Part shown: one piece after another, positions 35,215-47,184 of the stretch | Numbering within the stretch: position 1 is the first letter of the stretch | Layout of the letters: every line of letters starts with the position of its first letter | Source of the DNA: Amphimedon queenslandica | Lineage: Eukaryota; Porifera; Demospongiae; Haplosclerida; Niphatidae | Assembly (NCBI RefSeq): GCF_000090795.2 | Contig: NW_003546424.1 | Coordinates: 8,097 to 72,096 of the forward strand | Length of the DNA: 64,000 nucleotides | Direction of reading: 5' to 3' | Notes under the pieces: model-generated | Seen by the model: only the letters and a program-made list of their open reading frames with translations | Database searches by the model: none | What the model was told of the DNA's origin: nothing | Program-made: the position numbers and the translations under genes

Positions 35215-35889
35215 CTACTTTGAGGATGTTGCTGTCAGAGCTGGAGGTGTATAAAGTGGAAAATCAACAGGCACGATATAAGGAACAGGGAACACCCCAG
35301 TTTTGTGTTCGTAAGTACCAAACCACCAATTCTTGTCAACGTAATCCGTAACTTCAATTTGGACTTCTTTTTCAAACGATAGTTCAGATTGATCGGGGCC
35401 ACCAAACCGCAACCTTGACTTGACTATCATCGGCAAAGGATTTGCTAGGACTATCTTCTCTGTTCTGTTCAGTGAGTAGACCTTGTGGTGCTCTATGAGC
35501 TCATTGATCGATGGGAACTTCTTGTCAAGTATGAAAAACTTGTTTTCGTCGTCAGTCAGTATTTTGAAGTGTCTAATTTCTTTGTCGTGCTTTACGGAGA
35601 TCGAGAATGTGTTTTCTCCTTTTTGGCTCCCTCTGATGAGGTACGAGTGATTGAGCGGGTGCTCGGAGAGTAATTTTATAGCCTGCTCTCTTGTCGTGAA
35701 TCTCAAGCAGCCTGGTATGACCTTGAAACGAATGAAGTTCTTTGGAACAAGCCCCACTTTTTGACAGAGGCTTGCCTTGGACCAGTTCTTCTCCACATTG
35801 TCCATGAGGACGATTAGATGAGCCCCTTTACGAAACTTTAGCTCATCTTCTCTCTCAGGCTCAAAATCAAACAGTGCAATCGCTTCCAT
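35215..35889 (-). CDS. GRB2-like adaptor (SH3-SH2-SH3)
   Basis: Single exon, 224 residues from the ATG at 35889 (MEAIALFDFEPEREDELKF), which matches how GRB2 starts (MEAIAKYDF). An in-frame ATG further up at 35970 is disfavoured. Order: SH3 (1-57), SH2 with the phosphotyrosine arginine in YLIRGSQ and FSISVKHD, then a C-terminal SH3 ending with NWWFGTYEHKTGVFPVPYIVPV. GRB2 links phosphorylated receptors to SOS and Ras. Oddities: the usual tryptophan at the start of the SH2 fold is not present at its place (GCLRF instead of PWFFG), and the second SH3 has lost the ALFDF opening strand motif. It may be a GRB2/GRAP relative rather than a strict orthologue. Confidence 0.88.
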   Translation of the reverse strand: MEAIALFDFEPEREDELKFRKGAHLIVLMDNVEKNWSKASLCQKVGLVPKNFIRFKVIPGCLRFTTREQAIKLLSEHPLNHSYLIRGSQKGENTFSISVKHDKEIRHFKILTDDENKFFILDKKFPSINELIEHHKVYSLNRTEKIVLANPLPMIVKSRLRFGGPDQSELSFEKEVQIEVTDYVDKNWWFGTYEHKTGVFPVPYIVPVDFPLYTPPALTATSSK

Positions 35890-36258
35890 TGCGTTAGGTA
35901 GAGGAGAAACAGAGAGGAGCCCCACCCTAGGGGGGCCACGCCTACAAATAGCCCCGATATATCCGATCACCTGAAAAGCTGCTAGCTTTAAAAAACACTT
36001 TTCCCAAATTACTCACACTTTTCTATCCTTCCTTATCCCCCGGCAACATGTAAATGAGCGAAAAGCAGTACACGTAATGAGATTGGATGGTCGAGTCTCT
36101 CGCAAAGACCGTCCTTGGCAAAAAGGACCTCCTGGTTGTGATGATAGAATTGCAGCAAACTATACACTGACGGTGCAGCGGGCGGTACATCCGCATGTGA
36201 CATCATGCATTCTATAATTCAATTATAAAAAAAGAATTACTCTACATTATACTCCTTT

Positions 36259-38137
36259 TTATTTTAGAATAGCTTGCTGCTTCTCTCTTAAAACAAGCAC
36301 CTCTTCCCTTCTTTTCAATTCAATCTCTTTCCTCTGCAAATCTTCCTCTTTCTTTCTCAGTATCTCTTCTTTCCTATGCAATTCATCTAGTTTCCTCTGT
36401 AATGACTCCTCTTCTTTTACAGCTCCAAGTACTGAAGGCGGAGTAGTCTTTTCTGTTCCTGCAACATTTGGTGGTTTAGCTAGTGGGATCTTCTCCTCCA
36501 GCAGTGACAGTAGCTGCGATAGCAATGGACGCTTCTCTGGCTAAATGATGTAAGACATGATAAGCAAAATGTAATCACTGTATAGTGTATATGGGTTGAA
36601 ACAGTTAACAAGCAAAACATTGAGTGCAATTATGCATTGAAAATATGTGTGTATGTGTGTGTGTGCATGCTGAACTTTGACATGTAGCAGTTGTGATATT
36701 GTCCAGTGGAGGTCATCAGAATATTTGCTTGGAATCCTTGAGAAACGGCCATTGCAGACATACTCTGCCAACTTATACTGGGAAGAGGCCACAAAAGGAG
36801 GTCTATAACAATAAATAAGTATAATTTGTATTATTTAAAAAATAAAAGTACAATTATTAGCAATAGAAATATAATTATTATAATATTGCCATGCTTGCAT
36901 GATTATGATCATATTAGGAGGCCCATGATAATAAATAATTATTTGTAATATTATGATCTTATATAGTGTGGCATACTTAAGAGCACAGAGTTCATACAGG
37001 AGACAACCAATCGACCATAGATCACTCCTGTGGTCATAACTATTGCAGCTATACTGCTCCTATCAATATGTTAGTAATGAAATCACATTCACATAGAATC
37101 CATGATCCCTTCTTCCTTACTGGGCTCATATAGTAAGGAGTTCCAACAAATGTCTTAGCTAGAGATGTGTTGTGGAGGATGCGAGCTAATCCAAAGTCGC
37201 CTAACTTCACTTGTCCCTCACCATCCAAAAACACATTTGCAGGTTTTATATCTCTATGCATGACCTTGAAGAGACACACAGTTGAATGATGTACATGCAC
37301 ATGTAGATAAAGGCATCAATATCATAATGTGTTAGAAAATGTGCATGAGAGAAAGAGAACCATAATGTATCAGAAAATGTAACTAAATTAGAATTGGGGA
37401 TGTGCATTCCTGATACACTACAAACTGTAAAAGTGATACAAAGTATAGGAAGTCCTCTACTAAAATAGCTAGTATTTAGTCATCCATGCGTTATTTAGGG
37501 AGAGTAGTTCAACAGCTCCTTGTACCAACAACATGGGGTTACATCTGTAGGTACCTTTCCTCCTACGTTCTCCTTTGATCTGTGACATTCCTCCAATGCT
37601 AGTAATATCTGATGCATGACTTGCCATATGAAACATTCAGGGAGTAGCTTCCTACGTTAAACATGTTTGAATGATCGCGATGTCATGATAAAGATTAAAG
37701 GTTATAAAAAGTACCTCTGATGCCGATGCTGTGATATTAATGTCGCGAGATCACCTCCGGGACAATACTCTGTTATAATGTAAAGCATACTTTGAGATCT
37801 ATCTATGATTCTTAAAAGAAGAAAAAAATTAAATGTCTAATTATTATTTATTTTGTATATATACCTGTCATAATATTGTACTATGTGCGTGTGTTTTAGC
37901 TCTCTCAGTAAATTGACTTCAGTTACTAGCTGCTGCTTCTCTGATTCTGTCATCTCTTTGTAGTTTATTTCCTTCCAAACTAAAACCTTATATATGTATG
38001 TATATATATAAAGAAAATTTAATGATTACAGAGCCTACTTTTCCATCACATATTCTCCTTATCTTCTTACACTGGCCAAAGCTACCACTTCCTATCATGC
38101 CAACTACTACATAGTCATCCAGTTTACCAGAAGGCAT
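36259..38137 (-). CDS. NIMA-related kinase, NEK2-like
   Basis: Spliced gene. The first exon 38039-38137 encodes [19 protein letters not shown] (glycine loop), followed by an exon starting 37986 with [12 protein letters not shown] (catalytic lysine). Then [10 protein letters not shown], the catalytic loop [22 protein letters not shown], and the activation segment [36 protein letters not shown]. The C-terminal part (36259-36525) is a Lys/Glu-rich coiled coil ([20 protein letters not shown]). Sequence and coiled coil match NEK2, a centrosome/basal-body kinase, though the tail is short. A perfect RFX X-box lies 63 bp upstream of the ATG, which suits a ciliary or basal-body role. Confidence 0.9.
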
Positions 38138-38199
38138 CTCATTAAAATGGCAAAGCTAAGAAAATTAATGGACACTTTCTTTCCCTCCAAAAATTATCC

Positions 38200-38213
38200 G
38201 TGACCATGGCAAC
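38200..38213. promoter_or_regulatory. X-box (RFX transcription factor site)
   Basis: GTGACCATGGCAAC fits GTNRCC-N2-RGYAAC with no mismatch. It is 63 bp upstream of the NEK2-like start. Confidence 0.75.
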
Positions 38214-38396
38214 AATTGACCACACCCACAATAATTAATTGATACTGATCATTTATTTTTATTAATTTTTGTTTTCTAGAGAGAGAGAGAACAAACTACA
38301 CATCCATGATACATTTACAAGAAGTGATGAACAGAAAAAATAATTATTATTTCAAATTAAAAATAAATAACAGTCTCTTTCTTTATTTCTTAAAAT

Positions 38397-41300
38397 TTAT
38401 TTTGTGCTCATTTTTGCCCTCTGCATCTAAAAAAAATTAATAAAAAATACGCATAAATAAAATTATAATTCAAATTAATGAGGTGCCCACTAATCAAGCA
38501 CCTACCCAGGCACAGGTGGGTGTAGTGGGTGTGACTTATAGAGAACACACAACGTGACCTACCAATAGAGACGCTGGTAGGTCACTAGGGAAATCCCCTT
38601 CTCCATTGGCGATGGACGGATTGGCTCCGTAGGCCATTAGTAGTGCCACAATCTCTTTCAGTCTTCGTCCAGCTGCTACATGTAACGGAGTATTACCTAA
38701 TAACAACAACAACAATAACAATAATAATAAGAAGTGACAAAATAATTTATAAACAATTCATTACAAAAATTACACAGTTTGCAAACAGATTATATACGTC
38801 ATTCAAACAAACAAAACAATAGAATCTTGCACACTATTTCTCTCTCCCTCCCTCTCTCTCTCTTTCTTTATACCAGAGAATGTCACTGCGTTCACGTTCA
38901 CATTGTTCTCCAGAAGAAAGTTACAGACTTGGAAATTCTGTGCTTCTACTGCATAATGTAGTGCCGTACGGCCACTGCACGAGTCCTTTAAATAAAGAGA
39001 ATGGTTGTTTTATATGGTAGCAGCTGGGCTGGGGTTTGGCTTACCGCCATATTCCTATTGGCTCCCATTTGAAGCAAGAACTTAAGGACATCAATACTGC
39101 CCTCTTTGGTTGCTACGTGAACTGGAGTAAGGCCTAATGGGGAGAGAGAGGATTAAAGTAATTCATAAAAAATCCAATCTTGTTTGGAATTAGCTCCAAC
39201 TTTCTACGCAACATAAGTACGTGTATATACATCAGAAAAAAATTATAAAAAGAAAATCCTCACAATTTCATTTTTAGTAAAATTTGCCCAAAATCCCTGT
39301 ACTATAGTACATGGACTTTGGCCCAATTTTTGAGCAAAGAAGCTGTCAGAGGAAAATAAAGAGAGGATATGATGAAGCATGAAAAATACCAAGTGGGAAA
39401 TTGAATCGTACAAAGGGAGAATGGAGGGAGTGCCCAAAGTACTACATACACCACATTACTAGTGAAAGGCCTCATGCAATGAGGAAGAGGTTATGTGTAC
39501 ATACAGTACATGTGCATGTACACATTATGGTCCTAACAGGAAGCAATCAAGATCAACAATTAAATCAACCACATTACAGAGAACCAGACAGGAGCCCCCT
39601 AATCATTCAATTAACCCGTGATGACATGCGACACATAACAATAACAGAACAAAAGGCCAATAATAACATAAACAAAAAGCTAAACAAACAAATATCCCAC
39701 CGGGGGGGGAGTACGGGTATTAAATTACCTCCAAAATTCCTCGCATTGTAATCCGGGGAGTGATTCTCTGCTTGTGAGAGAATCTGTAATATCCCAACAT
39801 TCTTTCTTTGAGCAGCTAAATGGACACAAGTGTTCCCCTTGCGGTCAGGACAGTTAACAGAAGCACCAGCTTGAACCAGCAGGTTAACTAACATTGGCTG
39901 TGCAGTAATGACAGCTAAATGAAGAGGAGTCTGGAGAAAGGAGAAAGAGAAGAGAGAAGCAAAGAGAAAAGAGAAAGAATGAGATAAAAGATATACTCAT
40001 TTAATACATGTTTAAATTACATCTTAGCTTTTAGAGATAGAAAGAAGAAGATAGGATACCCTTATTTTATACATGTTTAAATTACATGTACGTGTACATC
40101 TCCTTAGCTTACTTGTCTCAGATTGTTAGCAATGTCTAGGCTCATCGATACACCAGTAATGAGTCGAACAAGATAGAAAGTCAATGGAATGTTTTCCTGT
40201 ATTATTGCCAAGTGAAGCGGCCTGGAAAAAGGAAAGAGAACATAACATTAAAAGTAGGAAATAGAAATGAAAGCAGACTTAAAAGGACCTTCCATCTTAA
40301 TTAATTTTGGTATGTAAACAGGTTAAAAACACATACCTTAGGCTATACATGTAGCTGCATGCACTGGTGATTTTATTCAATTTGGCAAGGGATCTTTGAC
40401 AAATAAATTAAATAATTATAACAAAGTTAAATTGAAATTAGCAAAGCTAAATCCCCCAATCCAAAACCTGTTTACATCTTTTGCAACTATTTGTACATGA
40501 AATACTTTTAAATGTTCAGCTACTTACGTGTCTCCATCTTCATCAGGCAGTATAGCCAAGTGAGCCTCCCCTACCTGTAGTAATGCATTCTGTCTGACTC
40601 CTCCCTCGGCATTAGACGTGGGTAGTCCCTCACTGGGCGGAGTCACAGAGGGTAACCTTTCCTCACTACTAGTCACTGTACTGTCATTAGTAGGGCCTGG
40701 ACTGGCCCTGGGACTGTATCTATTCCTCAAAGGACTAGCTGATTCATTCCTCTTGAAGGCATTAACAGAGCCTGATAGCGTCAATGGCGGTTCATCATCA
40801 TCATCAATGTCATGCACCACATGCAATGAGGAGGAGGAAGGAGAAGAGCTGCTCAAGTTATCTTTTTCAGCTGGTTCTCCTTGAAACAGTCTACCACCCG
40901 AGACAGCATTAGTAATAGTCCCTCCGTTAGCAGCTGCCAAAGCCGCCGCTAACATACTATTATACTGCTGCTGGTAGAGTAGTAGGAGGGTTGGGTTTAT
41001 CAATGGGTAACTATTAGGAGTTATTGCAGTGGGTGGGGCCTGTTGCTTTGATGACGCCGAAGACGTAGGCTCCTTAGCAAGCAAGTCATTGATAGAGAAA
41101 CTGCTGACGGTTTTAGTTTTAGTTTGTTGAGAGGACGAAAGAGGAGGAGCAGTAGGAGGAGATTGAGTGAGGGAAGGGAGAAGAGAGGAAGAAGAAACAA
41201 GAGGGAACATCAAAGGAAGGAGAGGAAGCTGAGGTAAGGTGACAGGAGAAGGAGCAGTGGAGGAGTTAGGAGAAGGTGAAAAGTGTTTCTTCTTAAGCAG

Positions 41301-42695
41301 AGAGGAAGGCTGATGGATGGTTGGTACCCGAGGAGACTGCTTGGTATGATTTGATAGTCCCTGTGGTGAAACACCTGGGGAATGAAAGAAGACACATAAA
41401 AACATCATTACTATGAGAAGGGAGTCATTAGGAGGACACACACTATAGAAACCACTTCAACACAGTTGTAGTACACATGATAAGAAGAGCATGCAGCAAT
41501 GATAATAATTATAATATATCATTACTAATAATATCAAGACAAATGACTCTCATTCAAAATAGTCCCTCCATGACAGCTAAGCAATAAAACATGCACATGA
41601 ATATATAATGCTATCATGTGTGGCCTATATAGTGACAATTAATACAAGGTACATGTACATGTACATGACTACAGGTACATATATGTACAGGTACATATAT
41701 GTGCTAAACATTGAAAAGGTATCAACAGGGATATGCAAATGCTACTATGCTCAGTAGATAAACAATGATGATAGTCTAATGGCCTTCAAAGTTTCCCCTA
41801 AGCAGAGTCAGCCCAGCTAACAATTAGAATAGGAGTCAGGAGTGCATGTATGTGTACATACACAGTACAAGGAGAGTGCTGTATAAGCAGGTGTAATTGA
41901 TATTTAGCTGGTATCAATAGCACGCATTGTTGGGGTATCTTTTCAGCTATTAATATCCTCTGGAGTCTTGCCCTACGTTGACTTAAAAGGTAAAAGGGTG
42001 GAAGGTGATGAGGCTTATATCATTATAAAGGTGTCACAGTACAGGACTGCTGACTGTAATAATGAAGATGATTATAGTGACATTCCCTTGCTATTTATGA
42101 TTCTATCCCCTACCCCACACTCACCTACATATCCTCTCTCTCCCTTTCCCTCTCCCTCATTCTCTCCCACTCCCTTCTCCCTCCCTCTCTCTCCCTACAA
42201 TTCACCCAACAGGTAGCATTCCCATGTAGACTGTAGTGACAATAGCAATCTAGTCACAACAGGTTTACAAGGAAACACAAATGTTTACAAGAGGAGATTA
42301 TTCCAACCAATTCCCCCTTTACTCCCTCAACTCGAGCTGTAGCAACACATAGCAACACACACGTGAGTGGGTGGTGCTTGTAATAACATGCAAAAGCAAC
42401 CAAACAAAGAGAGAGGAGGGAGAGAGAGGGGGGGAGAGAGAGGGGGGGAGAGAGAGAGGGGGAGAGAGGGGGGAGAGAGGGGGGAGAGAGGGGAGAGGGG
42501 GGGAGAGAGAGGGGAGAGAGAGGGGGGGGGAGGAGAAGTGTGACAAGCGTGTCCCAAATCATAACAGATCGGGAGAGAAAGAATGAAATAAAATGTAACA
42601 GCATAAGTTCCAAACACTGCATACAATAACTGTAACGAAACAGTTTTTGGAATAATAATAATTATCATTATACTGCCAAAAGAGTACACAAAAAC

Positions 42696-42748
<53 letters not shown>

Positions 42749-45386
42749 TTAGAATTAGGTATGGGCTACATTCTCCTCCCCTCAAGAAACACATACAAGG
42801 GAGAGAGAGGTCTCCCTAATGGCCTGCTAACAACAATCACTACAAGACAATCTACTCCCCAGAATGAGTCAGACATACATTAATATACACATACATACAT
42901 ACAGTACAAGCAATACAGTACAATTTATGGTACATAGAATATCCGCATAGTCTAAACAAGGAGCTGGAGTACACGCAGTGCTATTGAGGCCGACCTTAAA
43001 TGAGAGACTGACACCTAGTAACACTTATATTGAGGGGAAAGAAAACACGCACTCTATCAATAGAAGGCTAGAGATAACACACGACAGAATGACACACACG
43101 GCCAGTCACCTTTTATCAATAACAGTGTATGGTTGGGGTGTATCCCCTCCACTACCACACAGAGTCAATAAAAGAGAGAGAATATTTTATTATAATAATA
43201 ATATTAGAGTAAATGTCATTGGAGTAATAGTCTCGTGTGTGTGTGTGTGGAGGCTGTTTACTAATTCTGCACTTGTGAAGGCAAGAGTAAATAAATAGTC
43301 TTTTTGAAGCATTTTAATCAAAAGAAGCATCTCATAAGTTCTAATCAATTACACACCTTAACCAGACCATAACGATTGGAGTTATTCCGAGTGGGTGGAC
43401 GTTATAAACAAATATTTAAAGGACAAGCGATAATTGGTTTAATATGTGGGCGGTGGTTTTAATATACTTACCAGCTGTTGTTTTAGGAATCTTTGAACTT
43501 CCTCTTGTCCTCCAGTTGGTCTCTTCTCCGCTCATTTCCTCATCCGAAGGTACTAACCTCTTCATGTTCACGGCCTCTGGCGGTCGCTGGATGTAGCTCT
43601 CTAAAAGATGATCCTCTTGAGCTGGTATTTCAACGCTCTGACCAACCGGAGGGACAGAGGGAGAATTAGAGGGAGATCTGCTCCTCCTTACTATAAAGAG
43701 AGAGAGAGAGAGAAACAGAAAGTGTATTACTAATGAGTTTGAATTGAATGACTAAATACATTTCCTCCTTAAAGAGGAAAGTATAAATCTCTAGTGATAT
43801 TCAATTTAATTCTTATAATTAATTCTTAGTATAGAATAGAAAGAGCTGAGATCATCATCATCATCATTATTATTATTATTATACGCTGGCATGTAAACAG
43901 GATTTCCTGCACATAACACACATCTGTACTACAATACATGTAGATTCAATTACCATTGTACACAACATAACTGGCACTGCATATACATGTACATGTACAT
44001 GCATATGCAAGCAACCAAACACTACTGAGCATTATTAATTGCTGTGCAGTGCTTAAATAATTCCCAATTGAAATGTGAATTTACTCTGCAACAGGTATTG
44101 AAAGGTATCATTGTACAGTAACTCAGTCCCAAATAAAAGAGATATTCCTACCATTATCCCCACAGACTGAAAAAACAACATAAATCTAATAATAATGATA
44201 ATAATAATAATTCTCACTAATTAATTATCTCTGCTACTACGCTATAGTATACTATATGAAAAGATAGGATATCAGAAAGCATGAGAAATAGAAAGAGGAG
44301 AGACAACTCCAAATAGTGACATAGTACATTGTTATAGAATCAACATGGTTGCACAGCCTGGAACATGCATAGCTTTCCCTTCATGCATATGCGTCCTGTC
44401 TTCATGACTGGACTTGTCATTGCCATTATTACATTGTTGATTATTATTATTATTATTACATTGTATTAGTATTATTACAAATACAAGAGATCATTCATAT
44501 GTGTAGGGTCAGGCGGCTAAGCATAGGGTCACAGGAACAATGATAGGACAAAAAGGAACAAACACTGACACATAATATTATACAGAGATGCATCATACAT
44601 ACATGGACTATTATGCTGACATAAGTATGTGTACAATGCATAAAGTATATTGGATTGAAAGCTCATTCACTGCTGCTATACTTTAGTCAATATGTGCATG
44701 TATTTTGTGTGATGGTTTGCAATTACATGCAGTTTCAGTTACAGAAAGAGCGGGACACACAGGTACACAGCAGCTGCAATCTCTCAACAAATAGCAACAA
44801 AAACATGCTCCAAACAAAAATCAAAAATAAAGAGAGATGAAAATGATAACTCACCATCAGTGCCAACTTCCATTGCTCCGTCTTGCACGACTTGCAACCG
44901 ATCGCTTTCTTGCTGCATGTGAGAGACGCTGGAGGTCAAATGGCTCCCGGGAGAAGAGTGAGAAGGAGAGAGAGACGGTCGCTGGAGAGTCTCGAGATTA
45001 ATGGAGTCAATACGCCTTGCAATTTGAGTGGTGGGAGAAGGAAGGACAAGAAGAGAGGAAGGGTTAGGCGAGGGTAGAGGGTTGTTGAGTATCTTTCTCT
45101 TTCTTGATGCAGAAGTATCCAGTTTGGTTTGGTGATGATAGTAACCAGTGTTAGGAGCTCCTGGTGATACTTGCGTTCTTATTACCTCCTGGACTTCCTC
45201 TTCTTCAGGCTCTGGGCAGCCTCTAGATATCAGTCGCAATGGAGTGGCAGGTGCAGGGCTGGCTCCACTGCTTATAGTGCTCAGATACCGCCTCTTGTCA
45301 GGGGACGAGGCAGACGATGGGGAGAGCCGATCCTGGCTACCCCCCTCTCGATATAAACTCCCTTTGTTGAGCTGTGACCTTTCCAT
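38397..45386 (-). CDS. BCL3-like nuclear IkB protein (ankyrin repeats)
   Basis: Complete gene, ATG 45386, last tiny exon 38397-38426 (MQRAKMSTK). Three long N-terminal exons encode Ser/Pro-rich disordered sequence: about 44850-45386, 43470-43690, and 40528 to about 41373 with a polyserine/proline region. Ankyrin repeats then run from 40550 to 38560: EDGDTPLHLAIIQENIPLTF, NLRQTPLHLAVITAQPM, DRKGNTCVHLAAQRKNVG, GLTPVHVATKEGSIDVLKF, SGRTALHYAVEAQNFQV and SGNTPLHVAAGRRLKEIV. Repeat order and the motifs DGDTPLH, NNLRQTPLHLAVIT and ARNFGGLTPVH match BCL3/IkB closely. BCL3 proteins bind p50/p52 NF-kB dimers in the nucleus and tune transcription. No DSGxxS degron was seen at the N-terminus, favouring BCL3 or IkB-zeta type over IkB-alpha. 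A kB site lies 143 bp upstream. Confidence 0.88.
39150..39345. repeat. Dispersed 186-bp repeat, single copy
   Basis: One unit in a BCL3-like intron, + orientation. Palindrome CCCTGTACTATAGTACATGG at 39295-39314 has one arm mismatch. Confidence 0.9.
42405..42536. repeat. 130-bp polypurine (GA/GGGG) tract
   Basis: Almost pure purine on the + strand with mirror-like GAGAGAGGGGGG blocks. In a BCL3-like intron; it produces spurious open frames on both strands. Triplex (H-DNA) or G-quadruplex formation is possible. Confidence 0.9.
42696..42745. repeat. (AAT)n microsatellite, about 16 units
   Basis: Trinucleotide run in a BCL3-like intron. Confidence 0.95.
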
Positions 45387-45528
45387 TTAGTTCCTATCTA
45401 GTGAATAATGAGAGTGTCCTTTTTTTCTAAAACTACCCGCGCTTATACCACAACTACACAGACTAGGCTCCGACTTTAGGGAGAACACCAAGGGACAGCA
45501 CCAGAAAGGGACAGTACAGAAAGAGAAA

Positions 45529-45538
45529 GGGGAACTCC
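45529..45538. promoter_or_regulatory. kB site (NF-kB/Rel binding)
   Basis: GGGGAACTCC matches GGGRNNYYCC exactly. It is 143 bp upstream of the BCL3-like start codon, in the likely promoter or 5' UTR. Confidence 0.6.
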
Positions 45539-45619
45539 CTACTTTTTCTTCCTCGCCGGCTTTGTCCCTAATAGAGATCACGTGATCCGCACAGCCCTTA
45601 TTTGGCAATACCACAATTT

Positions 45620-46189
45620 GCAGCATGGTCTTATGAACATTATACTATAAACAACTACAACTACTTTCATAAAATTAACAAAAAGAATTGCCATTTTTCT
45701 TCATCTGATGAGCTTTGTTAATTATTTCATTGCCCAGAAAAAAGAAAAAAAAAAAGAAAAAAAATTGGCGTGTGTGTATGTGTGTATGAGGCTCTGTATG
45801 TATATGTTACTATTTAAGTACATGTATGAGGCTCTGTGTGTATATTACTATTAAGTATGAGGCTTCATGTATGTATACACAATTGCATGATAAGCTCTAC
45901 AGATCTATACAGTACCAATGGCACTCCCCCACAGACTACCAGTACTCATAGCGTGCACTCTATGAGGAATGGTAGCCAATGGAAGTGTGTCACCAGCACT
46001 GTACAAACCTGTAATGTAGTCTGAAGCTGTGTGTGCATTATAATGTAAACTCTGTATGCATACTATATTAGACAGAGTGTACGTGTACTGTACTTACATG
46101 TAATTGCATGCCACTGAAGCCAGCCACGGCTTATAACCTACCTAGTGCCTACAAGAATACCTACCAAAGAACTTACAAGAAAGTCTACA
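45620..46189. other. Intergenic, no gene seen
   Basis: Contains a run of A/G near 45738-45766 and two partly repeated GTATGAGGCTCTGTATGTATAT blocks around 45785-45870. No coding or RNA signal. Confidence 0.55.
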
Positions 46190-46282
46190 AATGCGGTTTC
46201 GGGGATTCGAACCCGGACCTTCTTGCCTCAAGGCCGGGTCCACCCCCGTAACCACTAGGCCACGGCGCGCTTGCGCAACAGC
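46130..46282 (-). mobile_element. tRNA-derived SINE (or tRNA pseudogene)
   Basis: On the minus strand, TGGCCTAGTGG (A box) is followed 40-odd bases on by GGTTCGAATCC (perfect B box), with a TTCGAAT T-loop. The acceptor arms do not pair beyond three bases and the T stem has a mismatch, so it is not a working tRNA. The downstream part, with repeated TTCTTGTA and TAGGTA motifs, may be the SINE tail. Confidence 0.6.
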
Positions 46283-46289
46283 ACGTGAT

Positions 46290-47184
46290 TTTTCCACCTA
46301 CACATACTAACAGTCATTACAATACTGCATTATATACACTGTAAACGCTTTATAGCCATGTACTACTGATATAATTGAACTTTTAACGCTTCTAGATAGA
46401 AGTAGCTTCTTTGTATCTATGTTGTAACTTAGGCTAGAATCTTTAAAAGCTTGGCAAGTTTAGTTGGTTACTTTTCCAAAAATCTGCACCAAGTAAACCT
46501 ATTAAAGCCTTGCTCTAGTACTGTAGAAGGTTCTCAAAGGTTTCTCTGGCTAGAGCTACTATAAAATTAACACACTGCCTCCTAGTGTAACATCATTAAA
46601 GCCTAACTTCTTGAGCACTCCACCTTACTAGATCTGCCCTAGACCTAGTCCGGCTCCCCGAGACTGTCCAGGGTTCCTGACAGGACTCCAATCCCCAAAA
46701 AAGCGACCAGAGTCTTTAAAGTTCAAAAGGATAGAGCCTAGCAATTCAAATGTGTGATAATGTGATGGATCTATGGCAGAAATAGTCATAAACCTCGAGA
46801 AAAAGAGAAAACCAAGCTTCCTGAGTTCTTCACTGCCACTAGGCGGTGCCATAGCTTAATTGAACCACACCCTTTTGTGGTTATAAAATTTATTAATAAA
46901 AGCACAGTTAAATGAGATACTAGGAGATATCAGCTAGGTTCCTTTCATTTCAGCTAATACTTCAGCTATTTCAAATTGAATTTGGTGGCACCTGCATGAA
47001 TTAATAAAGTGAGAGAGCAAAGTAGGGAAATTAAATTATCTCACACACTTAATGTTTTGTAGAAAGTTTCCTTTCCAATTAAATTTTTTTGAATTACAAG
47101 CATCTGACACAAAATTTGCCAATTTTAAACAAAATTCTATGGCATTCTCCAAAAATTGAATATAATAGACTCCATTATTTATTA
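46290..47184. other. Intergenic, no confident gene
   Basis: Unique-looking sequence between the SINE and the CATSPER3 3' end. A 74-codon minus-strand frame (46628-46852) sits in locally higher-GC sequence that might be part of a dispersed repeat; it has no recognisable domain. Confidence 0.5.

Noticed and set aside
42254-42794. Several long overlapping frames on both strands
   Set aside because: Produced by the polypurine tract and the (AAT)n run; no protein-like composition.
46190-46282. Functional tRNA gene
   Set aside because: A and B boxes are good but the acceptor stem pairs only three bases, the T stem has a mismatch and no proper anticodon arm forms.
46628-46852. 74-codon minus-strand open frame as a gene
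   Set aside because: No domain, no splice partner and no composition support; it may be part of a dispersed repeat.
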